DNA of 64,000 nucleotides, from assembly GCA_965277345.1 (NCBI GenBank), contig CBDICI010000002.1, positions 248,001-312,000 on the forward strand, in the 5' to 3' direction. Under the pieces are notes generated by a model. The model saw nothing but the letters and a program-made list of their open reading frames with translations, was not told where the DNA came from and did not search any database. Shown here piece after piece: positions 24,999 to 32,523 of the stretch; position 1 is the first letter of the stretch; every line of letters begins with the position of its first letter. Made by a program: the position numbers and the translations under genes. Source of the DNA: CAIOYC01 sp965277345. GTDB taxonomy: Bacteria; Pseudomonadota; Alphaproteobacteria; Caulobacterales; Caulobacteraceae.

Positions 24999-27260
24999 CT
25001 AAAGTGCGACATTTAGTTTGCGGGCCAAGGTCTCGATCTCGTTTCGCACCGGTCCGGCGCCCCCCTGCAAGAGTACGGCCAAGCTTCGTCTGGCCGCCTC
25101 CAGATCGGTGGACAGCACCATGCGCTTGACCGGTCCGATGCCCGTCGGCGGCATGGAGAGGCGCTCGAATCCCAGCGACATCAAGGCGAAGGCTTCGAGC
25201 GGTCGTCCGGCCAATTCTCCGCACACGGACACTGGCGTGCCGGCGGCGCGGGCCTGGTCGCAGATGGTCCGCAGGGCGCGCAGCGCCGGGATCGACAGGG
25301 GATCGTAGCGGTCAGAAACCCTTTGATTTCCGCGATCTGCCGCGAAAAGGTACTGCATCAGGTCATTGGTGCCCACCGAGACGAAATCGGTCTGCGGCAA
25401 CAGCGCGTCCAGATGCCAAAGAAGTGATGGCGCCTCGATCATGGCGCCGACGCGCAGCGGGCTCGGCGTCGGGCGCCCGCGCCGCCGGGCCCAGACCAGC
25501 TCCTCGTCGACGAAGCGGCGAGCGGCGCGGAACTCCTCCACCGTGGCGATGAGGGGGAACATGATGTGCAGCTCGCGCCCGGCGGCGGCGCGGATCAGGG
25601 CGCGGAGCTGCATCCTGAGCAGGGCCGGCCGGTCCAGGCCCATGCGCACCGCCCGCCAGCCCAGCGCCGGGTTCTCCTCCCGCTCCGCCTTCAGATAGGG
25701 CAGCACCTTGTCGCCGCCGAGGTCGAGGGTGCGGAAGATCACCGGCCGGCCGTCCGCCGCCTCCAGCACCCGGGCGTAGAGGGCGGTCTGCACCTCCAGG
25801 CGCGGCATCTGGTCGGCGACCATGAACTGGAACTCGGTGCGGAACAGGCCGATGCCCTCCGCCCCGGTCTCGGCCAGGCTCTCCAGGTCCACCGCGAGGC
25901 CGGCGTTCATGAGGAGGGTGATCCGCGTCCCGTCGCGGGTGACCGCGTCGGTATCGCGCAGGCGGGCGAACTCCACGCGGCGCTGGGCGCGCAGCTCCGC
26001 CCGGGCGCGAAAGCTCTGGATTACGTCCGGGCGGGGGCGCAGGAAGGCCTCCGCCTGTTCGCCGTCGACGATCACCGGATCGCCTTCGGAGATGCGGTCG
26101 CGCAGCCGCTCCAGCCGCCCGACGCAGGGGATGCCCAGCGCCTTGGCGACGATGGAGGCGTGGCTGGTCTGCGACCCCTCCTCCAGCAACAGCCCGCGCA
26201 GCTTGGTGCGGTCGTATTCGAGCAGGTCGGCGGGGCCGAGGCTGCGGGCGATCAGGATGGCGTCGTCGGGCAGGGCGCGCTGGCCCGGCGCCTCGCCCGC
26301 CAGCACGCGCAGCAGCCGGTCGGCCAGGTCCTCCAGATCGTGCAGGCGTTCGCGCAGATAGGGGTCGCGCGCCTTGTTCATGCGGGCGCGGTGTTCCGAG
26401 CGCACCCGCTCCACCGCCGCCTCCGCCGTCAGGCCGCTGCGCACAGCCTCCTCCAGCGAGCGGTTCCAGCCGCGGTCGTGGGCGAACATGCGGTAGGTTT
26501 CCAGCACCTCGAAGGGCTGACCCACCAGGTTGTGGCCGTCCAGCATCTCGTCGATCTGGTCGCGCAGCACCACCGTGCTGTGCTTCAGCCGCTCCTCCTC
26601 CAGCGCCGAGTCGTCGGCCAGCAGCTTTTCCGGCGCCACCGGGGCCTCGTGCAGCACCGCCACGCCGAAGGCCAGCCCGTCGGCGAAGCGCTGCCCCTTC
26701 AGTCGCTCGGGCCGGTGGGGGGCGAGTTCGACGTCCTTCAGCTCGGTCTGGCCGACCAGCTCGCCGGCGGCGACCATCTCGGCCAGCACCATGGCGATGG
26801 TCTGCAGGTCCTCGACCTCGTCCTCGCCATAGACCCGCGCGGTGCGGTTCTGCACCACCAAGGCGCCCACGGGCCGCCCGCCGCGCAACAACGGCACGCC
26901 GAGGAAGGCGTGGAACGGATCCTCGCCCGTTTCCGGACGGTAGGAGAACTTGGGGTGCAGCGGCGCGTCGGTGAGGTTCAGCGGCCGGCCCAGCCGCACG
27001 ATCTCGGAGACCAGGCCCTCATTGGACTTCAGCCGGGTGACGTGCACCGCCTCCGGCTTCAGGCCCTCGGTGGCGAACAGCTCCAGGTCGCCGGAGGCTC
27101 TGCGCAGATAGATCGAGCACACCTCCGCCACCATGGAGCGGGCGATGATGCGCACCACCATGTCGAGCTTGGCCTGCGCCGGTCCGCCGCCGGCCATGGC
27201 TTCGCGGATCTGGCGAAGCAGACTGCGCGGTCCCCGCACGGCCAGCACCCGATCCGCCAT
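24999..27260 (-). CDS. ptsP: Phosphoenolpyruvate-protein phosphotransferase PtsP (enzyme I-Ntr)
   Basis: 753 residues; first kinase of the nitrogen-type PTS, passing phosphate from PEP to NPr and EIIA-Ntr. An N-terminal GAF domain (residues 20-165) is followed by an EI domain. The phospho-accepting histidine is H367 in EGSQTSHASIVAKALGIPC. The PEP-binding part shows GIGLFRTEFQFM, TLDLGGDKVLPYL, VGTNDLMQYLFAADR and the catalytic cysteine in SVCGELAGRP. ATG start with AAGGAGCG upstream. It heads a leftward run of six genes. Confidence 0.95.
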   Translation of the reverse strand: MADRVLAVRGPRSLLRQIREAMAGGGPAQAKLDMVVRIIARSMVAEVCSIYLRRASGDLELFATEGLKPEAVHVTRLKSNEGLVSEIVRLGRPLNLTDAPLHPKFSYRPETGEDPFHAFLGVPLLRGGRPVGALVVQNRTARVYGEDEVEDLQTIAMVLAEMVAAGELVGQTELKDVELAPHRPERLKGQRFADGLAFGVAVLHEAPVAPEKLLADDSALEEERLKHSTVVLRDQIDEMLDGHNLVGQPFEVLETYRMFAHDRGWNRSLEEAVRSGLTAEAAVERVRSEHRARMNKARDPYLRERLHDLEDLADRLLRVLAGEAPGQRALPDDAILIARSLGPADLLEYDRTKLRGLLLEEGSQTSHASIVAKALGIPCVGRLERLRDRISEGDPVIVDGEQAEAFLRPRPDVIQSFRARAELRAQRRVEFARLRDTDAVTRDGTRITLLMNAGLAVDLESLAETGAEGIGLFRTEFQFMVADQMPRLEVQTALYARVLEAADGRPVIFRTLDLGGDKVLPYLKAEREENPALGWRAVRMGLDRPALLRMQLRALIRAAAGRELHIMFPLIATVEEFRAARRFVDEELVWARRRGRPTPSPLRVGAMIEAPSLLWHLDALLPQTDFVSVGTNDLMQYLFAADRGNQRVSDRYDPLSIPALRALRTICDQARAAGTPVSVCGELAGRPLEAFALMSLGFERLSMPPTGIGPVKRMVLSTDLEAARRSLAVLLQGGAGPVRNEIETLARKLNVAL

Positions 27261-27431
27261 CCACGCTCCTTCAAATCCCGATGCGATACGCCGCCACGCG
27301 GTATCGAGATGCGCCTAATAGGCCGCTTTTGCGAGGATCGTAAGGGCGGGGCCGCGCCAATCTGGACCGCCGCGCCGGATCGCTTCCCCGGGGTCAGGGC
27401 GCCGCGCCCAGCCCAAGGCGTGGCCGGCGGC

Positions 27432-27776
27432 TCAGTGCGCTTCCACCGCGGTGATGCGGCCCTGCGCCGTCGCCGGGTGGAACTCGCCGGTGAAGGCGTA
27501 GGGACCGGGCTTCAGCGGCCCGATCCAGAACGAGGCTTGGCCGTGCGGAGTGACCAGGGCCTCGACCTTCAGGTCCGGGCTGTCGAACTCCTCCGTCGCG
27601 CCGTCCAGGTTGGTGAGGACGATGCGCACCCGGGCGTCGGCGGGAACCGTGAACCTGTCCGGTGTGAAGCGGTGGTCCTTGAGCGTCAGCGCGATCGGCG
27701 CGGGGGGCGGCGCGGCATGGGCCGGCAGCGTCAGGATCAGGGTCAGGGCGGCGGCGAGGGTCATGGGCTTGTGCAT
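27432..27776 (-). CDS. Exported cupredoxin-like domain protein
   Basis: 114 residues: signal peptide (MHKPMTLAAALTLILTLPAHAA) and one cupredoxin-type beta domain (LKDHRFTPDRFTVPADARVRIVLTN..). The C-terminal ligand loop, usually FCEFHxxMxG in blue copper proteins, reads FTGEFHPATAQG, so the copper-binding cysteine and methionine are absent while the histidine stays. Such cupredoxin_1 proteins are often coded beside iron or copper uptake genes. The divergent neighbour is an outer-membrane-type protein, and a palindrome lies in the shared promoter. A role in periplasmic metal handling is inferred only. Confidence 0.75.
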   Translation of the reverse strand: MHKPMTLAAALTLILTLPAHAAPPPAPIALTLKDHRFTPDRFTVPADARVRIVLTNLDGATEEFDSPDLKVEALVTPHGQASFWIGPLKPGPYAFTGEFHPATAQGRITAVEAH

Positions 27777-27791
27777 GGCCGCACCATAACT

Positions 27792-27806
27792 GCGATTGAC
27801 AATCGC
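27792..27806. promoter_or_regulatory. 7-1-7 palindrome in divergent promoter (Fur/Irr-like operator candidate)
   Basis: GCGATTG-A-CAATCGC is a perfect 7-1-7 inverted repeat, the geometry of Fur-family operators. It overlaps TTGACA (27796-27801), a good -35 for the rightward gene with AT-rich GAATAT about 15 bp downstream. Which regulator binds is unknown. Confidence 0.5.
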
Positions 27807-27853
27807 TTGCAACAAAGAATATGCGAACCACTCTCAACTGTGGGGCGACGACG

Positions 27854-28600
27854 ATGAAACGCTTGCTGATTCCCTTGCTGCTGGCCGCGATCCTGGAGGC
27901 GACCGGAGCGGCGGCGGACCCGCGGCTGGATGAGAAGGTCTATACCCCCTATGTCCAGAACGGCGTGGCGGAGCTGGAAGTCTATGGCGCGCGCCAGAAC
28001 GGCGGCCCCACCGGCGGCGACGCCACCACGGTGATCGAGGGGGAGTACGGGCTGAACGACCGGGTCTCGCTGTCGCTGGTGGGCGCGGTCGCGCGCTCGG
28101 GCGGCGAAGGCAGCCGGCTCACCAGCCTCGGGGTCGAGGGCGTGGCCTATATCGGCCAGATCCCGAGGCTCGGCGTCGATACCGGGGTCTATGTGGAATA
28201 CAAGCAGGGCCTGAACGGCGAGGCCAACGTGCTGGAAGGCAAGCTGCTGTTCGCCAAGGTGGCCGGCCGGTTCCAGGGGTTGCTCAACCTGATCGTCGAG
28301 CGGCCGTTCTCGCCCCGGGACGAAGCCTATGGCGCCTACGGCTATGCGGCGTCGGCCACGTGGCGCACGTTCGGGCCGCTCCGGCTCGGCGCCGAGGCGT
28401 TCGGCGACCTCGGCGGCGATCACGCCTTTCTCGGCCGGCAGGGCGCCTATGTGGGGCCGCAGGCGCTGTGGGAGGGCCGCCCCTATGGCCTGCCCTTCGA
28501 GATCGGCGTCGATGCGGGCTGGCTGTTCCCGGTCGGCACGGCGCGGCAGGAGACCCGCAGCCAGCTTCGGCTCGGCCTGGAGCTGGAACGGCGCTTCTGA
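27854..28600 (+). CDS. Probable outer-membrane beta-barrel protein, function unknown
   Basis: 248 residues with a signal peptide (MKRLLIPLLLAAILEATGAAA). The mature chain is a run of alternating amphipathic strands rich in Tyr and Gly (VAELEVYGARQNGG, VSLSLVGAVARSGG, VDTGVYVEYKQG, GPLRLGAEAFGDLGG) and ends in LELERRF with a terminal phenylalanine, the mark of outer-membrane barrels. It is divergent from the cupredoxin gene, and both flank the same palindrome, so a common metal response is possible. I do not recognise a named family. Confidence 0.65.
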   Translation: MKRLLIPLLLAAILEATGAAADPRLDEKVYTPYVQNGVAELEVYGARQNGGPTGGDATTVIEGEYGLNDRVSLSLVGAVARSGGEGSRLTSLGVEGVAYIGQIPRLGVDTGVYVEYKQGLNGEANVLEGKLLFAKVAGRFQGLLNLIVERPFSPRDEAYGAYGYAASATWRTFGPLRLGAEAFGDLGGDHAFLGRQGAYVGPQALWEGRPYGLPFEIGVDAGWLFPVGTARQETRSQLRLGLELERRF

Positions 28601-28708
28601 GCGCGCGGGCGGCGCGCGCCTGACGCCGCTTGAGCGAACATTGGGGTGGAAATCCTCGCCGCCCGGTCCAGTATCGACGCCTGTGCGGGCGGTCGGGGAG
28701 GCGTGGAG

Positions 28709-29458
28709 ATGGCGGACCAGACAGCGGAACGACCGGGCGTGTGCCTGGTGGTGGGCGCGGGACCGGGCGTCGGCGCGTCGGTGGCGCGCGCCTTCGCCCG
28801 CGAGGGGCTCGTCGTCTGCCTCACCCGCCGTCCCCGCAACCTGCCGGAGCTGGAAGCCCTCGCCGCCGCTATCCGCGACGAGGGTGGGCGCGCCCACGCC
28901 CTCGGCGTCGATGCCCGCGAGGAGGCGGACATGATCGCGCTGGTCGATCGCATCGAAGCCGAGATCGGGCCCTTGGAGGTGGTGGTGTTCAATATCGGCG
29001 CCAATGTGTGGTTTCCCATCACCGAGACCACCACGCGGGTCTATACCAAGGTGTGGGAGATGGCGGCCCTGTCCGGGTTCATCGCCGGGCGCGAGGCGGC
29101 GCGGGTGATGACCCCGCGCGGACGCGGCACGATCCTGTTCACCGGGGCCACCGCCAGCCTGCGCGGCCGGGCGGAGTTCGCCGCCTTCGCCGGGGCCAAG
29201 CACGCGCTCCGGGCGCTGGCGCAGAGTCTGGCGCGCGAACTCGGGCCCAGGGGCGTGCACGTGGCGCACATCGTCTGCGACGGCTCCATCGACGGGACTT
29301 TCAGCCGCGAGCGCCTGCCCGACCTCGACCGGCGCTTGGCCGAGGACAGCATCCTGAAGCCGGACGAGGTGGCCCGGAACTATGTCTGGCTGCACCGGCA
29401 GGGCCGCTCGGCCTGGACCTTTGAGCTGGATTTGCGCCCCTGGAGCGAGAGCTGGTGA
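28709..29458 (+). CDS. Short-chain dehydrogenase/reductase (SDR) family protein
   Basis: 249 residues with a Rossmann fold. The nucleotide motif is GAGPGVGA at residues 16-23 and the NAG-like segment is NIGANV. The usual YxxxK active-site pair appears as FAGAK, with phenylalanine in place of the catalytic tyrosine, while lysine is kept. A subset of SDRs has this change; activity is therefore uncertain. ATG at 28709 has GGGGAG upstream. The next gene begins 7 bp after the stop, so the two form an operon and may act on the same pathway. Confidence 0.8.
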   Translation: MADQTAERPGVCLVVGAGPGVGASVARAFAREGLVVCLTRRPRNLPELEALAAAIRDEGGRAHALGVDAREEADMIALVDRIEAEIGPLEVVVFNIGANVWFPITETTTRVYTKVWEMAALSGFIAGREAARVMTPRGRGTILFTGATASLRGRAEFAAFAGAKHALRALAQSLARELGPRGVHVAHIVCDGSIDGTFSRERLPDLDRRLAEDSILKPDEVARNYVWLHRQGRSAWTFELDLRPWSESW

Positions 29459-29465
29459 GCACCCC

Positions 29466-30080
29466 ATGACCAAGACGCTGGAGTTCATCTTCGACTTCGC
29501 CAGTCCCAACGCCTACCTCGCCTATCGGGTGGTCCCGGACATCCTGGCGCGGACGGGCGCGCAACTGAAACTCACCCCCTGCCTGCTCGGCGGCCTGTTC
29601 AAGCTGACCGGCAACCAGGCGCCGATGACCGCCTTCGGCGGCGTGCAGGGCAAGCTGGCCTATGAGCTGCTGGAAACCCGCCGCTTCATCGACCGCCACG
29701 GCCTGGACCGCTTCCGCATGAACCCGCACTTTCCGGTCAACACCCTGCTGATCATGCGCGGCGCCGTGGCGGCGGACCTGGAAGGCCGGCTCATCGCCTA
29801 TGTTGAAGCGGTGCTGCCGGCCCTGTGGGAGGACGGGCTGAAGATGGACGATCCCGCCGTGGTGCAGGCGGTGCTGGGGCCGGCCGGGTTCGGCCACATC
29901 CTGCCGATGACCCACGAGGCGGCGGTCAAGGCCGCGCTCATAGCCAATACCCAGGCCGCCGCCGACCGGGGCGCGTTCGGCATTCCCACCTTTTTCGTCA
30001 GGCCCACCTTTTTCGTCGAGGAAGAGATGTTCTTCGGCAAGGAGCGCCTCGGCCAGGTGGAGGAGGCCCTGGCCGGTTAG
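29466..30080 (+). CDS. DsbA-family 2-hydroxychromene-2-carboxylate isomerase-like protein
   Basis: 204 residues with a thioredoxin-like/DsbA fold related to kappa-class glutathione transferases and HCCA isomerase (aromatic ring degradation). Seen: FIFDFASPNAYLAYRVVPDIL at the N-terminus, the helical insert, and a C-terminal FGIPTFFV..EEMFFGKERLGQVEEAL. The active-site CxxC of DsbA is replaced by SPNA, as in HCCA isomerases. Between PTFFV and EEMFF an extra PTFFV repeat is present, from an 18-bp tandem duplication. The real substrate is unknown. It is coupled to the SDR gene. Confidence 0.82.
   Translation: MTKTLEFIFDFASPNAYLAYRVVPDILARTGAQLKLTPCLLGGLFKLTGNQAPMTAFGGVQGKLAYELLETRRFIDRHGLDRFRMNPHFPVNTLLIMRGAVAADLEGRLIAYVEAVLPALWEDGLKMDDPAVVQAVLGPAGFGHILPMTHEAAVKAALIANTQAAADRGAFGIPTFFVRPTFFVEEEMFFGKERLGQVEEALAG
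29985..30020. repeat. 18-bp in-frame tandem duplication
   Basis: CCCACCTTTTTCGTCAGG followed by CCCACCTTTTTCGTCGAG (16 of 18 identical). It adds six residues next to the cis-proline-like IPT loop of the isomerase-like protein. Confidence 0.85.
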
Positions 30081-30149
30081 AGGGCGCCGAACCGGGAACC
30101 CGGCCGCACCGTAGGCCCTTCTTAGCGCATCAGCCTTGGAGCCCCGGCC

Positions 30150-30977
30150 ATGCCCAGCATCGAAACCACCGACAACGTCCACATCCACTATGAGGACTGG
30201 GGCACGGGACGCCCCGTGGTGCTGATCCACGGCTGGCCCCTATCCGGGGCCATGTGGGAATATCAGGCCGGCGCACTGGTGGAGGCCGGCTATCGCGTCA
30301 TCGCCTATGACCGCCGGGGCTTCGGCAAGTCCGGCCAGCCTTGGCTGGGCTACGACTACGACACCCTGACCGCCGACCTGAAGGCGCTGATCGACCAGCT
30401 CGACCTTCGGGACGTCACCCTGGTGGGCTTCTCCATGGGCGGGGGCGAGGTGGCGCGCTATCTCGGCCGCTACGGCGCCGAGCGGATCGCCCAGGCCGTG
30501 CTGGTCTCGGCCATCACCCCCTTCCTGCTGAAGACCGACGACAACCCCACCGGCGTGCCGAAGGAGACCTTCGACCCGATCCTGGAGGGCTTGAAGAGCG
30601 ATCGCCCCCACTTCCTGGCCGGCTTCTCCCAGGTGTTCTTCGGCAAGACCCTGACCGGATCGAAGGTGTCGCAGGAGATGCTGGACACCTCGCTGACCGT
30701 GGCCATGCAGGCCTCGCCCCGCGCCACGATCGAATGCGCCAAGGCGTTCGGGACCACCGACTTCCGCCAGGACATGGCGGCGTTCACCATTCCCACTCTG
30801 ATCATCCACGGCACCGCCGACAAGACCGTCCCCATCGACGCCTCGGCCCACCAAGCCGCCAAGCTCGTACCCGGCGCGATCCTGAAGGAATACGACGGCG
30901 AGCCCCACGGCCTGCACGTGACGGCGATGGACCGTCTGAACCAGGACCTGATCGCATTCCTGGGGCACGCGGCGTAG
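30150..30977 (+). CDS. Alpha/beta hydrolase, non-heme chloroperoxidase/arylesterase type
   Basis: 275 residues. The nucleophile elbow is GFSMGGGE (serine near residue 96), the oxyanion region is LIHGWPLSGAMWEYQ, and the late aspartate and histidine are in IIHGTADKTVPID and GEPHGLH. This set matches the cofactor-free haloperoxidase/esterase group. Natural substrate unknown; perhydrolysis in vitro is typical of the family. It starts 69 bp after the isomerase-like gene. Confidence 0.87.
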   Translation: MPSIETTDNVHIHYEDWGTGRPVVLIHGWPLSGAMWEYQAGALVEAGYRVIAYDRRGFGKSGQPWLGYDYDTLTADLKALIDQLDLRDVTLVGFSMGGGEVARYLGRYGAERIAQAVLVSAITPFLLKTDDNPTGVPKETFDPILEGLKSDRPHFLAGFSQVFFGKTLTGSKVSQEMLDTSLTVAMQASPRATIECAKAFGTTDFRQDMAAFTIPTLIIHGTADKTVPIDASAHQAAKLVPGAILKEYDGEPHGLHVTAMDRLNQDLIAFLGHAA

Positions 30978-30995
30978 GCCGCCGGCGCCCCTGCC

Positions 30996-31108
30996 TGTCG
31001 TCCCGGCCGAACCCCGCACTTGATCCGGGGGAAGAGCCGGGACCCCGATAGTCGCTCTCGCTCATCTTCGGGGTCCCGGACAAGCGCTGCGCGCTTTCCG
31101 GGATGACA
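30996..31108. repeat. TGTCGTCCCGG-type palindromic repeat
   Basis: Begins TGTCGTCCCGG and ends CCGGGATGACA, with inner GGGACCCCG/CGGGGTCCC arms, giving a long imperfect hairpin. It is related to 42438 and 59344. It fills most of the gap between the hydrolase and the convergent kinase gene. Confidence 0.75.
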
Positions 31109-31118
31109 GCCCTGGGGA

Positions 31119-32519
31119 TCACCCCGCCGGCGGGAACACCAGCGCGGCGCGCAGGCCGGGGCCGGAGGCGGCGTAGGCGCCCGGACCCTCCGACAGCTCC
31201 AGCCGCCCGCCGTGCGCCTCCGCCACCGCCACCACCAGCGAGAGGCCAAGGCCGACGCCCGGCTGGCTGCGACTGTTGTCCAGCCGGACGAAGCGCTGCA
31301 CCACCCGGGCGCGGTCCGCCTCCGCCACGCCGGGGCCGGTGTCGGTGATGGAGAACTCCACCTCGCCCGAAGACCGTGCGCGCAACCGGAACATCACCGC
31401 CCCGCCCTCGGGCGTGTATTTGATGGCGTTGTCGAGGAGATTGGACAGGGCCTGGGCCAGGAACTCACGGTTGCCGCGCATGGAGAGGCCCCGCGTCAGC
31501 TCCGCCTTGAAGTCCAGCCCCCGGTCCTCGCACAGCACGCCATAGAGGTCGGCGACGTCGGCGCCCAGTTCGGCCGGATCGAAGATCGTCTGGTCCGGCG
31601 CGCGCGCCGCCTGCAGGCGGGAGATGGACAGGACGGCGTTGAAGGTCTTGAGCACCCCGTCCGCATCCTCCAGCGCCTGCTCCATGGCCTGGGCCGGGTC
31701 GATCTCGCCGTTCTCCACCTCGATCAGGGCCGCCTCCAGCCTGGCGCGCAACCGGGTGAGCGGCGAGCGCAGGTCGTGGGCGATGGCGTCGCCGGCGTGG
31801 CGCAGGCCGCCCATCAACCGCTCCAGCCGGTCCAGCATGGCGTTCATGTTGGAGGCCAGCTCGTCGTACTCGTCGCCGACGCCGCGCACCCGGGCGCGGG
31901 CGTGCAGGTCGCCGCCGTCCACCGCGCTCACCACCGCGTTCAACCCGGCCATGGAGCGCGAGACGTTGCGGCTGATCACTATCCCGCCCGCCAGGCCGAG
32001 GACGATGACGATCACCCCCGCGCCCCATATCGCGCGCACCAGCCGGATCATATAGACGCGCGCCTCGCCCACATCGGCGCCGACGAACAGCAGCTCGCCG
32101 TCGTCGAGCTTCACCTGCCGGCCCCAGGCGCTGCGCCGCTGCACCCCGCCGTCGGCGTCGATCTGGCGCACGCGGAACGAGGCGTGGGCCTCCGGCGCGG
32201 TCTTGGGCTCCACCGGCGTCTCGGCGATGTTGCCGGAGATGGTCTCGCCGTTTCCCTTCATCAGCAGGTAGAGGAAGGGCTTGTCCCCCGAGGCGCGCTC
32301 GATGATCGCCTTGTTGACCGCATCGACCCCGCCCTGGTTGTAGACGGTCTGCAGGGAGACGATCTCGCGGTGCACCTCGCTGTCGGCCTGCAGGTCCACC
32401 TCCCCCGCCGTGGCCACATAGACATAGGCCAGAAAGGCCGCGGCCGAGGCGGCGAACAGGGCCAGGAACAGCAGCGTCAGGCGAAAGGCGGTGGTGCGGA
32501 ACAGCGACGGCAGGCGCAC
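31119..32519 (-). CDS. Sensor histidine kinase (HAMP, HisKA, HATPase)
   Basis: 466 residues. TM1 (LTLLFLALFAASAAAFLAYVYV), a periplasmic sensor of about 120 residues, TM2 (WGAGVIVIVLGLAGGIVI), then HAMP, a dimerisation helix with the phospho-histidine in DAIAHDLRSPLTRLRARL, and a HATPase domain with NLLDNAIKYTP, DTGPGV and GVGLGLSLV. I use the GTG at 32519, 5 bp after the stop of the HWE-kinase gene, because upstream in-frame sequence would overlap that gene. By gene order in related genomes its partner is probably the response regulator at 35259-35930, from which it is now separated by three genes. The signal is unknown. Confidence 0.87.
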   Translation of the reverse strand: MRLPSLFRTTAFRLTLLFLALFAASAAAFLAYVYVATAGEVDLQADSEVHREIVSLQTVYNQGGVDAVNKAIIERASGDKPFLYLLMKGNGETISGNIAETPVEPKTAPEAHASFRVRQIDADGGVQRRSAWGRQVKLDDGELLFVGADVGEARVYMIRLVRAIWGAGVIVIVLGLAGGIVISRNVSRSMAGLNAVVSAVDGGDLHARARVRGVGDEYDELASNMNAMLDRLERLMGGLRHAGDAIAHDLRSPLTRLRARLEAALIEVENGEIDPAQAMEQALEDADGVLKTFNAVLSISRLQAARAPDQTIFDPAELGADVADLYGVLCEDRGLDFKAELTRGLSMRGNREFLAQALSNLLDNAIKYTPEGGAVMFRLRARSSGEVEFSITDTGPGVAEADRARVVQRFVRLDNSRSQPGVGLGLSLVVAVAEAHGGRLELSEGPGAYAASGPGLRAALVFPPAG

Positions 32520-32523
32520 GACT

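Noticed and set aside
25566..27857. 763-codon plus-strand frame over ptsP
   Set aside because: Shadow of ptsP, whose catalytic motifs are unmistakable.
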